A stretch of 64,000 nucleotides of DNA from Planctomycetota bacterium (GTDB lineage: Bacteria; Planctomycetota; UBA1135; UBA2386). The DNA is taken from NCBI GenBank assembly GCA_020849665.1, contig JADLFX010000045.1, positions 80,433-144,432 of the forward strand, read 5' to 3'. The notes under the pieces are model-generated. The model was given only the letters and a program-made list of their open reading frames with translations, ran no database searches and was not told the origin of the DNA. The first letter of the stretch is position 1, and each line of letters starts with the position of its first letter. Below, one piece after another: positions 16,120 through 24,626 of this stretch. Made by a program: the position numbers and the translations under genes.

Positions 16120-17041
16120 GGCGCTCCTCCGCGGGCAGGTTCGCGACCTCGAGTCCCGGCATGGCCTCGCCCAGGTCGCGCGACACTTCGGCCAGGACCT
16201 TGGGATCCCGGAAGTGGGTCGCGGCGCGCACGATCGCCTTGGCACGCCGCATGGGATCCTGCGACTTGAAGATCCCGCTGCCCACGAACACCGTCTCGGC
16301 CCCGAGCTGCATCATCAGCGCGGCGTCCGCAGGCGTGGCGATGCCCCCGGCCGAGAAGTTCGGCACCGGCAGCTTCTGCTGCCGCGCCACCCAGGCCACC
16401 AGCTCCACCGGCACGCGATACTCCACCGCGCGCTTCTCCAGCTCGCGCTGCTCCAGGCCGCGCAGGGCACGGATGCCGCCCATCACCGCGCGCATGTGAC
16501 GCACCGCCTCCACCACGTTGCCGGTGCCGGCCTCGCCCTTGGTGCGGATCATCGCCGCGCCCTCGTGGATGCGGCGCAGCGCCTCGCCCAGGTCGCGGCA
16601 CCCGCACACGAACGGCGACTTGAAGTCGTGCTTCCACACGTGGAACTCCTCGTCGGCCGGCGTGAGCACCTCGCTCTCGTCGATGGCGTCCACCTCCAGG
16701 GCTTCGAGGATCTGCGCCTCGGCGAAGTGGCCGATCCGCACCTTGGCCATCACCGGGATGGACACGGCCGCCTGGATCTCCTCGATGATGCGCGGGTCGC
16801 AGGCACGCGCCACGCCGCCCATGCGCCGGATGTCGGCCGGCACGCGCTCCAGCGCCATCACCGCCACCGCGCCCGACTCCTCGGCGATGCGCGCCTGCTC
16901 GGCATTGACGACGTCCATGATGACGCCGCCCTTGAGTTGTTCACAGAATCCGATCTTGGCGCGGACCGCCTCGGGGGTGAACCCGGGGATCGCGAGAGAA
17001 CCGTTGGCCTCGTGGGCGTGCTTGGTGTGGACAGTGCTCAC
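16100..17041 (-). CDS. pdxS: pyridoxal 5'-phosphate synthase lyase subunit
   Basis: This 313-aa (beta/alpha)8-barrel enzyme forms the PLP ring from ribose 5-phosphate, glyceraldehyde 3-phosphate and ammonia from PdxT. Asp43 ([10 protein letters not shown]), Lys100 (VMAKVRIGH) and Lys168 ([10 protein letters not shown]) correspond to the catalytic Asp and two lysines of known PdxS proteins. The GTG at 17041 gives an N-terminal extension of about 19 residues relative to the Bacillus protein; no closer start precedes the conserved [13 protein letters not shown] segment. It sits 29 nt downstream of pdxR on the same strand. Confidence 0.97.
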   Translation of the reverse strand: MSTVHTKHAHEANGSLAIPGFTPEAVRAKIGFCEQLKGGVIMDVVNAEQARIAEESGAVAVMALERVPADIRRMGGVARACDPRIIEEIQAAVSIPVMAKVRIGHFAEAQILEALEVDAIDESEVLTPADEEFHVWKHDFKSPFVCGCRDLGEALRRIHEGAAMIRTKGEAGTGNVVEAVRHMRAVMGGIRALRGLEQRELEKRAVEYRVPVELVAWVARQQKLPVPNFSAGGIATPADAALMMQLGAETVFVGSGIFKSQDPMRRAKAIVRAATHFRDPKVLAEVSRDLGEAMPGLEVANLPAEERLAQRGW

Positions 17042-17070
17042 TGATTGCCTCGCAGAAGGACGTTCCAGGA

Positions 17071-18561
17071 CTAGAGGAAGATGGGTCGGGCCGCGCGCCG
17101 TGCGCGCCCTGCCAGCAGCTCGCCGGCGGTCTCGCACAGCACCTGCAAGCCGGCCTCGATCTGCGCCGGTGTGCTGCGCGACAGGGACAGGCGCACCGCG
17201 CTGCGCGCGCGCACCCGGTCGAAGGGATCGAACACGCGGCCGACGGTGACCGCGACGCCGCGCGCCGCCGCCGCGCCGGCCAGGGCGTCGGCATCCAGCG
17301 CCGCGGGGAACTCCAGCCACAGGCAGAAGCCCCCGTCCGGCTCGGTCCACGTGGTGCCGGCCGGCGCGTGCGCGCGCAGCGTCGCCGCCGCGGTGCGGTG
17401 GGCGCGCTGCAGGTGCCGGCGCACGGCGTCCAGGTGCCGGTCCAGGCCGCCGTCGGCCACGAACTCGGCCAGGGCCGCCTGCAGCAGGGGACTGGTCTCC
17501 AGGTCGCTGTAGCGCTTCAGCGCCGCGAGCGGCGCGAGCAGCGGCGAGGGAGCCTGCAGCCAACCCACGCGCACGCCCGGGAAGAGCCCCTTGCTGAACG
17601 TGCGTAGCGTGAGCGTGAGCCGCCGTGGGTCCAGGGAGCGCAGCGTCGGCTGCGGCGCACCGCGGAAGCGCAGGTCGCGCTGGAACTCGTCCTCGAGGAT
17701 CGGTACCTGCGTACCGCGCACCGCCTCGATCAGCTGCGCGCGCGCGGCGCGGTCGAGCGTGCGGCCCGTGGGGTTGCCGAACGTCGGCATCACGTAGAGC
17801 AGGCGCGCCCGCCCCAGCGCCGCGCGCAGGGCCTCGGACTCGAGGCCCGCGTCGCCGCAGGGCACCGGCAGGGCCTGCAGGCCGTTGGCCGCGAGCAGGC
17901 CGAACACGTGATGGTAGGTCGGCACCGCCACCGCCACCGCGTCGCCGGGACGGGTGAAGGAGCGCAGCACGAGGTCGATGCCCTGCTGCGCGCCGCTGGT
18001 GATCAGGATCGCGTCGTCGGACCCGCCGTCGTCCTCGCGGGCGCAGCGCTCGGTGAGCAGCTGCAGCAGCCGCGGATGCCCCATCGGCTCGCCGTAGCCC
18101 AGGAGCGAGGCACCGCTGCTGCGCAGCACCCGTTGGAACGCGGCCAGGAACTCCTCGACCGGGAAGAGCGCATGGTCGGGCAGCAGCCCAGCCATGTCGG
18201 CCACCAGGGCCACGCCCTCGGGCAGCGGCGGGGAGGCGTTCTCGCGCTCGAGGTGGTGCAGGACCGCGAGCGCCTGCGGCGCGAAGAGCTGCTGCGGCGC
18301 GGCCTCGCCGCCATGGGTCTCGCACACCTCGGTGCCGCGTCCCACCGTGGCGCGCACCAGCCCGCGCTGGGCGAGCCGCCGGTATGCGTCCTGCACCGTG
18401 GCCGGAGTGACCCCGACCGCCTTGGCGATGGCGCGGATGGTGGGCAGCCGATCGCCGACCCGGAGCTGCCCCTCGCGGATCGCGGCCGCGAAGTGGGCGG
18501 CGATCTGCTCGGCGAGCGGCAGGCCTCCGCGCTTGTCCAGGATCGGTAGCTCGGCGTGCAT
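17071..18561 (-). CDS. pdxR: MocR-family PLP-sensing transcriptional regulator (PdxR-like)
   Basis: This 496-aa protein joins an N-terminal GntR-type winged helix ([21 protein letters not shown], then [25 protein letters not shown]) to a C-terminal class I aminotransferase fold. Lys324 in [15 protein letters not shown] is the PLP-binding lysine. MocR proteins next to pdxST normally switch the PLP genes on at low PLP. Unusually, pdxR here is upstream of and in the same direction as pdxS rather than divergent from it, so it may be co-transcribed and autoregulated. A perfect 8-bp palindrome lies just upstream over the probable -35 region. Confidence 0.92.
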   Translation of the reverse strand: MHAELPILDKRGGLPLAEQIAAHFAAAIREGQLRVGDRLPTIRAIAKAVGVTPATVQDAYRRLAQRGLVRATVGRGTEVCETHGGEAAPQQLFAPQALAVLHHLERENASPPLPEGVALVADMAGLLPDHALFPVEEFLAAFQRVLRSSGASLLGYGEPMGHPRLLQLLTERCAREDDGGSDDAILITSGAQQGIDLVLRSFTRPGDAVAVAVPTYHHVFGLLAANGLQALPVPCGDAGLESEALRAALGRARLLYVMPTFGNPTGRTLDRAARAQLIEAVRGTQVPILEDEFQRDLRFRGAPQPTLRSLDPRRLTLTLRTFSKGLFPGVRVGWLQAPSPLLAPLAALKRYSDLETSPLLQAALAEFVADGGLDRHLDAVRRHLQRAHRTAAATLRAHAPAGTTWTEPDGGFCLWLEFPAALDADALAGAAAARGVAVTVGRVFDPFDRVRARSAVRLSLSRSTPAQIEAGLQVLCETAGELLAGRARRAARPIFL

Positions 18562-18574
18562 CGGAGAGGCAATG

Positions 18575-18612
18575 CTTGTAGGGCCGCTTTGTTCCAGTGC
18601 AATCGGAACAAA
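18575..18612 (-). promoter_or_regulatory. pdxR promoter with overlapping palindromic operator candidate
   Basis: TTTGTTCC-N9-GGAACAAA at 18588-18612 is a perfect 8-bp inverted repeat in an otherwise GC-rich region. On the minus strand it overlaps a -35-like TTGCAC (18602-18597), spaced 16 nt from a -10-like TACAAG (18580-18575), 13 nt before the pdxR ATG. A binding site here would control pdxR-pdxS-pdxT and the last gene together. Confidence 0.6.
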
Positions 18613-18817
18613 TTGATCGGCAGCCGGCCCCCTCCAGGCTCCCCATGCCAGCGCCCCATGGAGGCCCGGTCCACGGGACGCACCCCGCCCGCCCGCCGGT
18701 CCCGGCCGGAACCGTTGCAGGCTTGGTGCAGCAGTGCCGCCCCAGCCCGCAGCCGGCGCGCTAGCTTCCCCGCTCCTGGGAGCCCATGCCGAGCGCCGGC
18801 TCCCCCCGAGGATCCCG

Positions 18818-19927
18818 ATGAACCACCCCGCCTCCGCCGCAGCCATCGCCATGGCCGCACTCGCCCTGCCCCTCGCGGCCCAGGGCAGCCAGGTCCTGCC
18901 CCCGGCCAACGCCACCGTCGACGGCAACGCACTCGACATCCAGCCGTTCGGCAGCGACCAGTCGCGCTACGTGCACTACGTGGATCGCGCGCTCTTCGGG
19001 AGCATCCCGGCGAACGCGCTGATCAAGGACGTCTCGTACCGGCGCGACGCGCAGCTCACGACGCCGGCGACGATGGTCCGCACGCGTTCGGGCAACCCCT
19101 ACACCCCGATCTGGCAGGTGCGCATGGGCCGCTACACCGGGGACGTGTTCGCGCCCACGGGCAACTACCCGGCGGTGAGCGATCCCAACTTCACGATCGT
19201 CTACAGCCAGAAGGCCACCAGCTTCCCCTCGCTGACCCTGCCCGGTGGCGGCGTGCCCCCCGCGTTCGCGATCACGTTCCTCTTCGACGTGCCGTGGGTG
19301 TTCCCGGCCACCGGCCACATCGCGGTGGAGCACTACGCCTACGAAGCCACCAACGCGGCGTACACCTACGTGATCGACGCGGTCGGCCCCGGCGGCGCGG
19401 GCGGCACGGCCGACCTGATCGCGCCGAACACCCTGGGCTGCCCGGCGGGCGAGAACCGCGCGGCCGGCGCCGTGGGCTCTCCGGGCAACGGCGACCTGCT
19501 CTTCAACCTCTTTGGCGCGGAGCCGGGCAAGGGCGCCTTCGCGTGCCTGGGGGTGTCGACCACCACCTGGGGCGGGCTGCCGCTGCCGTACGACCTCGGC
19601 GCGCTCGGGCTCGCCGGGTGCAGGATCTACACCGACCTCACCGTCGTGGTGCCGCGCACGACCACGCCGTTCGGGACGGCCGAGTTCCGCATCCTCCTGC
19701 CGGACAATCCGGCGCTCGCCGGGCAGACGCTCTACGGCCAGTGGGTGGCCGCGGACAGCCGGGTGAACCCCGCGTTCCCGTACGCGACGTCGGATGGCGT
19801 CCGCTTCACGATCGGCACCGGCGGCACGCCGCGCATGAGCGTGGTGAGCGGCACGGGCGGCCTGGCGAACGGAACCTTCGGGCTGATCCAGCCGGGCCGC
19901 GGACCGGTGTTCCAGCTGAGCTGGTAG
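18818..19927 (+). CDS. secreted hypothetical protein
   Basis: This 369-aa protein has a signal peptide (MNHPASAAAIAMAALALPLAAQG) and an Ile/Val/Tyr-rich mature region with the composition of a beta-rich extracellular protein. No known catalytic motif is visible. Sequence features such as GRYTGDVFAPTGNYPAVSD and a C-terminal module (LPYDLGALGLAGCRIYTDLTV ... GQWVAADSRVNP) recall secreted proteins of unknown role that are abundant in planctomycete genomes. The C-terminal module resembles that of the LamG protein at 42200-43330. GAGGA 5 nt before the ATG supports this start. Confidence 0.75.
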   Translation: MNHPASAAAIAMAALALPLAAQGSQVLPPANATVDGNALDIQPFGSDQSRYVHYVDRALFGSIPANALIKDVSYRRDAQLTTPATMVRTRSGNPYTPIWQVRMGRYTGDVFAPTGNYPAVSDPNFTIVYSQKATSFPSLTLPGGGVPPAFAITFLFDVPWVFPATGHIAVEHYAYEATNAAYTYVIDAVGPGGAGGTADLIAPNTLGCPAGENRAAGAVGSPGNGDLLFNLFGAEPGKGAFACLGVSTTTWGGLPLPYDLGALGLAGCRIYTDLTVVVPRTTTPFGTAEFRILLPDNPALAGQTLYGQWVAADSRVNPAFPYATSDGVRFTIGTGGTPRMSVVSGTGGLANGTFGLIQPGRGPVFQLSW

Positions 19928-20080
19928 CCCGCGCCGGACCGCGCTCGGGCGGGTGCGGCCCGCGCGGTTCGCGCGCCGTCCCGGCCGGCACCGCGCCGCC
20001 AGCCTCCCCTGGCATCGGCGGCCTGTTGCATTCCTCAACATCGCCGCGAAAGCGTCCGATCTTCCCACGGTCTGCGGGGT

Positions 20081-20105
20081 GCAGTGTCGGGTTCCCCGGC
20101 ACTGC
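20081..20105 (+). promoter_or_regulatory. 11-bp leader hairpin before the substrate-binding-like gene
   Basis: GCAGTGTCGGG-TTC-CCCGGCACTGC pairs at all 11 positions, counting one G-U. It ends 30 nt before the ATG at 20136 and 15 nt before the strong GGGGGAGG ribosome site. It could be an attenuator or mRNA-stability element, or mark the end of the preceding transcript; no T-tract follows. Confidence 0.4.
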
Positions 20106-20135
20106 TGCGCGCAGCTCATCGGGGGAGGAACGGGG

Positions 20136-21086
20136 ATGCATGCCGTGGTGTGGACGGTCGCAACACTCTGCACGCTGGGCGTGGCGGCGCTGCTGCTGAG
20201 CGAGGGCGCGCCGGGCGAGGAGCTGCTGCCCGTGGACCTGCATGCACCGGCCGAGCCGCTCCTCTCCCAGGAAGTGACGCGCCTGCCCGTGCCCGATCCC
20301 TGGCCCGATGTGGTGCCCGCGGCCCCGGGCGGGGCGGTGCCCGGCCACCCGGCCGCCGCGCGCGCGGCGGCCGCCGCACTCGCACCGCACCTGCGCGTCG
20401 CCCTCTCGCCGCGCGCGGCGGCGATGCTGCCCGACACGTTGGCCACCGTGCTCGAGCCCGAGCTCCCCGAGCTGCGTCTCGCGGTGGAGATCGACTCCGA
20501 CCGCGCCGCCATCGAGCGCGTGATCCTGGGCCGGGCGGACACCGCGCTGGTCGTGGCGGAGCTCACGCCCTTCGAGGTCCAGAACGGCCTCCGCGAACGC
20601 ACCATCGCCGAGCGTGTGCTGGTGCTGGTCCCGCATCCGCGCCTCTCCGTGCGCACCCTCACCGCGCGCCAGGTGCGCGAGCTGCTGACCGGCAGCCTGG
20701 ACACCTGGACTTCGCTGGGCGGCGGGGACGCCCGCGTGCGCATCCTGGTGTCGCGCGGCGCGCTGCCTCCCACGCAGCACTCGCTGCCGTTCCTGCTCGG
20801 CGATCGCCTGACCAACGCCGCCGTACTCCTGCCCGACGACCGCGCCTGCCTCGCGGACCTGCGCACGCCGGGCGACCTCGCGGTGGTCGCGCTCGACGCC
20901 CTGGAGGCGCACGCCGAGCTGCGTCCGCTGGCGATCGACGGCGTGATCCCGCACCTCGCGACCTACCAGCGTGGCGAGTACCCGTACGGGTTCACGCTGC
21001 GCCTCGTGCATGGCCCGCAGCCCGGATCCGACACGCGCGTGGTCGAACAGGCGCTGCTGCGCCGCGCGCCGGCATGGCGGCGGTGA
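20136..21086 (+). CDS. membrane-anchored periplasmic binding-like (PstS-type) protein
   Basis: This 316-aa protein has an N-terminal membrane anchor or uncleaved signal (AVVWTVATLCTLGVAALLL). A PBP-like domain follows: LRVALSPRAAAMLPDTLATVLEPELPELRLAVEIDSD, then a strand-helix pattern with RTLTARQVRELLTGSLDTWTSLGG, which is typical of phosphate-binding-protein-like domains. The usual phosphate-binding Ser/Asp residues are not clearly conserved and there are no Pst transport genes nearby, so the ligand is unknown. GGGGGAGG 7 nt upstream fixes the ATG. Confidence 0.7.
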   Translation: MHAVVWTVATLCTLGVAALLLSEGAPGEELLPVDLHAPAEPLLSQEVTRLPVPDPWPDVVPAAPGGAVPGHPAAARAAAAALAPHLRVALSPRAAAMLPDTLATVLEPELPELRLAVEIDSDRAAIERVILGRADTALVVAELTPFEVQNGLRERTIAERVLVLVPHPRLSVRTLTARQVRELLTGSLDTWTSLGGGDARVRILVSRGALPPTQHSLPFLLGDRLTNAAVLLPDDRACLADLRTPGDLAVVALDALEAHAELRPLAIDGVIPHLATYQRGEYPYGFTLRLVHGPQPGSDTRVVEQALLRRAPAWRR

Positions 21087-21110
21087 GCCTCGCGCGCGGG
21101 ACGCTTCGGC

Positions 21111-21890
21111 TCAGAACCGCAGCGAACCGCCCAGGAACCAGCCCTGCAGGACCAGGTCGCCCTGGAAGGCCTGACCGTCGACGGTGCCCTTGAGGTCGGC
21201 CTCGAGCCAGCGGTAGCCGGCAAACACCTCGAGATGTGCGGCGATCTCCATGCGCACGGTGCCGGCGAGATCGAGGTAGGTGCCATCCACGTCGCCGTAC
21301 TCGCCCGAGATCCAGCCCACGTCCACGATCCCGCGCAGGTTGCCGAGCTTGACCTCGCCCTCGCCGAAGAGCAGCGGGATCGGCGCGTCGACGCTCACGT
21401 TCTCCGTGATCGAGGGTCCGGTGAGCGACGACACGTCGATGTCGCCGGTGAAGTAGTTCACGCCGATGCCTGGCGCGAGCCGCACGGGCCCGATGTTCAG
21501 CAGCTCGAAGAGCGCGGCGCCCTGCAGGTTCCAGAGCTCCACGTCGCTGCGCACCTGCGTGCCGGCGCTGATGTTCCCGAAGTTCGCGGTCAGGGTGCCG
21601 GTGCCCGACTGGTCGTATTGGAACGCCGAGGCCGTGAACGTGACGATCGCGGCGTTCACGTCGCCGCGCACGTAGGGCGACCCGGAGGCGTCGTCGAGGC
21701 CGAGCGCGCTCTCCACGTCCTGCCGGATCGTGCCCAGCGAGACGCCGCCCGAGGTCGGCGCGAGTGCGATGTCGCCCGAGAGGCTCATCTGCGTGTAGCC
21801 GGCGGACGCCGTGCCGCCGAGGCCGCCGCAGGCCGGGACGGACAGGAGGAGGAGCGCGAAGATCGCGATGCGAACGGGGCTTCCGGTCAT
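21111..21890 (-). CDS. outer-membrane-type lipoprotein, predicted beta-barrel-like
   Basis: This 259-aa protein has a lipoprotein signal ending in the lipobox SVPAC (Cys21). The mature part alternates polar and hydrophobic residues in long strands with Gly/Asp turns (LELLNIGPVRLAPGIGVNYFTGDIDV, VRMEIAAHLEVFAGYRWLEADL) and ends in Phe (LGGSLRF), as in outer-membrane barrels. No transport or enzymatic motif is seen. The ATG at 21890 is preferred over one at 21902 because GAGGA lies 5 nt before it. Confidence 0.65.
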   Translation of the reverse strand: MTGSPVRIAIFALLLLSVPACGGLGGTASAGYTQMSLSGDIALAPTSGGVSLGTIRQDVESALGLDDASGSPYVRGDVNAAIVTFTASAFQYDQSGTGTLTANFGNISAGTQVRSDVELWNLQGAALFELLNIGPVRLAPGIGVNYFTGDIDVSSLTGPSITENVSVDAPIPLLFGEGEVKLGNLRGIVDVGWISGEYGDVDGTYLDLAGTVRMEIAAHLEVFAGYRWLEADLKGTVDGQAFQGDLVLQGWFLGGSLRF

Positions 21891-21958
21891 GGCATTCCTC
21901 ATCGGCAGGAGCGGCCGCGCACCTGCAACGGCGGCGCATCGTGGCGCCCGCACGCCGC

Positions 21959-23335
21959 CTACTCCAGACCGAACCCGAGCTGGCGCAGCTCGGGGACCAG
22001 ATGGCGTCGGGTCTTGGCGTGGTCCCCGCCCCCGAAGAGGTGGGCGATGCGGTCGGTCCAGCCGCGTCCCTCGTGGACCGGCTTGCCCTGGAACCCGCCC
22101 TGCTCGGCGTTCACCCGGCGGGCCCAGGCACGCACCACGTCGTCCGCGCCCGCGAGGGCGGCGTCGACCTGCGCGGGGTCGTAGTGCTCGAAGTGCAGCA
22201 CCCCGCCCAGGGGCATCCGCCCGCGCGGCACGGGGTCGTCGGTCGGTCGGCCCATGGTCATTCCGTAGACCACGAACACGCGGGGTGGCAGGCCGAGCAG
22301 CCGGGCCAGCTCGACCGGATGGTTGCGCGCGGCACCGATCATGCACGCGCCCAGGCCCTCGGCCTCGGCGGCGAGCTGGAGGTTCTGGCCCACCAGGGCG
22401 GCGTCGATGGTCGCCTGCAAGAAGAGCTCCATGGGCGATGCGTCGAGGCCGCGCCCGTGGCGCGCGCACGCGCGCTCCAGCTTGTGCAGGTCGGCGCAGA
22501 TCGCCAGGAACACCGGCGCCTGCCGGATGTGCTCCTGATCGGCACAGAGCCGCGCCACCTCGCGCCGGCGCTCCGGATCGCGCACCGCCACCATCGCATA
22601 GGCCTGGATCAGGCTGGAGGTGGAGGCGTGCCGCGCGCAATCGACCAGCCACGCGAGCTGTTCCTCGGGGATCGGATCCGGGCGGTACGCGCGGCGGCTG
22701 CGGTGCTCGCGCATCAGGAGCGGCGCCGGCAGCGGGCGCGCACGCAGCCAGGCCTGGGCCGCCGCCAGGTCCTCGACCGTGTCGAGGTCGCGCACCACCC
22801 AGGGGTTGGTCACGGGCACGGTCAGGTTCCGGTCCGGATCGCGGCGGATGACGTCGCGCAGCGAGGTGGTGGCGGGGTCGAGGATCTCGGCCAGGACCGG
22901 GGCCGAGAACGCGATCGGATGCCCGGGCCGGCGCTCGCAGAGCGGCAGGGCGATGGCCGGGCGTTCGCGCGGCAGGTGCGCGAGCAGGAGCGCCACGACC
23001 TCCGCTCCCGCCAGGGCGTGGTCGACCGGCAGCACCAGGAACGCCGCCGCGCCCGCGGGGCGCTCGGCCAGGCCGGCGCGCAGGCTGTCGATCATCTCGA
23101 TGCCGGGCTCGATCTCGGTCACGCACACACGCCGGTCCGCGGGCAGGGGCAGCGGGGCCGCGCCGCGCGCGCGCACCACGATGACGTGCTCGACCCCGCC
23201 GGTCAGGAGGTCGAGGACCGCGCGCGCCACGAGCGGCCGGCCGCCCAGCTCGAGCAGGGCCTTGTCCCGACCCATGCGCCGGCCGGCGCCGGCGGCGAGG
23301 AGCACCGCACACGAGGAACCGCGATGGACCTGCAT
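21959..23335 (-). CDS. fusion of MobA-like nucleotidyltransferase and nitroreductase
   Basis: This 458-aa ORF is uninterrupted. Residues 1-205 are an NTP_transf_3 domain: VLLAAGAGRRMGRDKALLELGG, then LVLPVDHALAG and GHPIAFS, as in MobA/MocA proteins that attach a nucleotide to a pterin cofactor. From about residue 208 (MREHRSRRAYRPDPIPEEQL) it is an FMN-dependent nitroreductase of the NfsA-like type, with STSSLIQAYAMV and GLGACMIGAARNHP. The two parts are normally separate proteins; no stop or frame change separates them. An internal ATG at 22714 could allow separate production of the second domain but has no clear ribosome site. It is followed by pyrE in the same direction 8 nt upstream. Confidence 0.85.
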   Translation of the reverse strand: MQVHRGSSCAVLLAAGAGRRMGRDKALLELGGRPLVARAVLDLLTGGVEHVIVVRARGAAPLPLPADRRVCVTEIEPGIEMIDSLRAGLAERPAGAAAFLVLPVDHALAGAEVVALLLAHLPRERPAIALPLCERRPGHPIAFSAPVLAEILDPATTSLRDVIRRDPDRNLTVPVTNPWVVRDLDTVEDLAAAQAWLRARPLPAPLLMREHRSRRAYRPDPIPEEQLAWLVDCARHASTSSLIQAYAMVAVRDPERRREVARLCADQEHIRQAPVFLAICADLHKLERACARHGRGLDASPMELFLQATIDAALVGQNLQLAAEAEGLGACMIGAARNHPVELARLLGLPPRVFVVYGMTMGRPTDDPVPRGRMPLGGVLHFEHYDPAQVDAALAGADDVVRAWARRVNAEQGGFQGKPVHEGRGWTDRIAHLFGGGDHAKTRRHLVPELRQLGFGLE

Positions 23336-23343
23336 GGCCGGCC

Positions 23344-23910
23344 TCAGCGTCCGCGGATCTCGCGCAGGCTCAGCAGGCTCTGCACCCGGAACTCGCGCTT
23401 GAACGGCTCGGCGTCGGGATCCTCGCGGTCGCAGACGGTGAGCACCACCACCGGCTCGGCGCCGGCCTCGCGCACCGCGTCGATCGCCTTCCGCGCCGAA
23501 CCGCCCGTGGTCATGGTGTCCTCGACGATCGCCACCTTCTCGCCCGGATCGATCTCGCCCTCGATGCGCGAGCCGGTGCCGTGCCCCTTGGCCTCCTTGC
23601 GCACCAGGAACGCCTTGAGCGGCCGCCCCGTGGTGTGGCTGAGCGCGCAGATCGCCGACGCGATCGGGTCGGCGCCCAGCGTGAGCCCGCCCACCGCCGT
23701 CACGTCCGGGAAGCGCTCCAGCTCCACGAGCATCAGCCGGGCCAGCAGGTAGAGCCCTTCGGGATGCAGGCTCACCCGCTTGCCGTTGATGTAGAAGTCC
23801 GAGCGCTTGCCGGATGCCAGCACGACGTCCACCCCCTCGCGGTAGGCACGGGTGCGGACCAGTTCCAGGAGCCGGGCCCTGGCGGCCTGGCGGTCGAAGG
23901 ATGGCGACAT
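23344..23910 (-). CDS. pyrE: orotate phosphoribosyltransferase
   Basis: This 188-aa enzyme converts orotate and PRPP to OMP in pyrimidine synthesis. The PRPP-binding signature VAIVEDTMTTGGSARKA is near residues 130-146. GKRSDFYINGKRVSLHPEG near residue 34 and the flexible loop VRKEAKGHGTGSRIEG agree with the family. The length is slightly below the usual 200-213 aa. Its start lies 24 nt from the divergent O-methyltransferase start, with overlapping -10-like elements between. Confidence 0.95.
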   Translation of the reverse strand: MSPSFDRQAARARLLELVRTRAYREGVDVVLASGKRSDFYINGKRVSLHPEGLYLLARLMLVELERFPDVTAVGGLTLGADPIASAICALSHTTGRPLKAFLVRKEAKGHGTGSRIEGEIDPGEKVAIVEDTMTTGGSARKAIDAVREAGAEPVVVLTVCDREDPDAEPFKREFRVQSLLSLREIRGR

Positions 23911-23918
23911 GGGCGGGC

Positions 23919-23926
23919 ATTATGCT
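23919..23926. promoter_or_regulatory. overlapping divergent -10 elements for pyrE and the O-methyltransferase
   Basis: On the plus strand TATGCT (23921-23926) lies 8 nt before the ATG at 23935. On the minus strand CATAAT (23924-23919) lies 8 nt before the pyrE ATG at 23910. The whole gap is 24 nt, so both transcripts would be nearly leaderless and the two promoters must compete for polymerase. Confidence 0.5.
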
Positions 23927-23934
23927 GGCTCGCC

Positions 23935-24606
23935 ATGTCCAGCGACTCCACGGTCGTGACCGCCCGGCACTTCGAGTACGTGCGGATGCACACGCGCCCC
24001 GAGGACGGGTTCCTCCTGGAGCTGAAGGCCGCGGCCCGTGCCGCCGGCATCCCGCCGATCTGGATCGCGCCGGAGCAGGCCAACCTGCTGCAGATCCTGC
24101 TGCGCGCCAGCGGCGCGCGGCGGGTGGTCGAGGTGGGCACCCTGGCCGGGTACTCGGCGATCGTGATGGCGCGCGCCCTGCCGCCCGAGGGGCGCGTGGA
24201 CACGTTCGAGCTGGACCCGGGGCACGCGGCGTTCGCCGCCGAGTGGGCCTCGCGCTCCGACGTGCGCGCCCGGGTGCTGGTGCACCAGGGGGATGCGCAC
24301 AAGCTCCTGCCGCGGCTGCCCGCGGCCTCCGCCGACGCGGCCTTCCTGGATGCCGACAAGGGCGGCTACCCCGCGTACCTGCGCGAATGCCTGCGCATCG
24401 TGCGCCTGGGCGGCCTGATCCTGGTCGACAACGCGTTCGCGTTCGGCGAGCTCTTCGCCGATCAGCCCAGGGACCGCGAGACCCCGGCGGTGCGGCGGTT
24501 CAACGAGATCATGGCCGCGACCCGGGAGGTCCAGAGCGTGATCGTGCCGCTCGGCGACGGCATGTGGGTCGGCGTCAAGATTGCCGAGCCCGCGCCGGCC
24601 GCGTAG
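23935..24606 (+). CDS. SAM-dependent O-methyltransferase (COMT/CCoAOMT type)
   Basis: This 223-aa enzyme has the methyltransferase motif I VVEVGTLAGYSAIVMARAL near residues 64-82. The acidic motif DTFELDPGHAAFA and the metal-site segment AAFLDADKGGYPAYLRECLRI are those of the divalent-metal-dependent O-methyltransferase 3 family (caffeoyl-CoA O-methyltransferase-like). LILVDNAFAFGELF supplies the next metal ligands. Substrate cannot be inferred from the neighbourhood. The start is the ATG 24 nt from pyrE. Confidence 0.9.
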   Translation: MSSDSTVVTARHFEYVRMHTRPEDGFLLELKAAARAAGIPPIWIAPEQANLLQILLRASGARRVVEVGTLAGYSAIVMARALPPEGRVDTFELDPGHAAFAAEWASRSDVRARVLVHQGDAHKLLPRLPAASADAAFLDADKGGYPAYLRECLRIVRLGGLILVDNAFAFGELFADQPRDRETPAVRRFNEIMAATREVQSVIVPLGDGMWVGVKIAEPAPAA

Positions 24607-24626
24607 TGTCGCGGCGCGGAGTCCGG

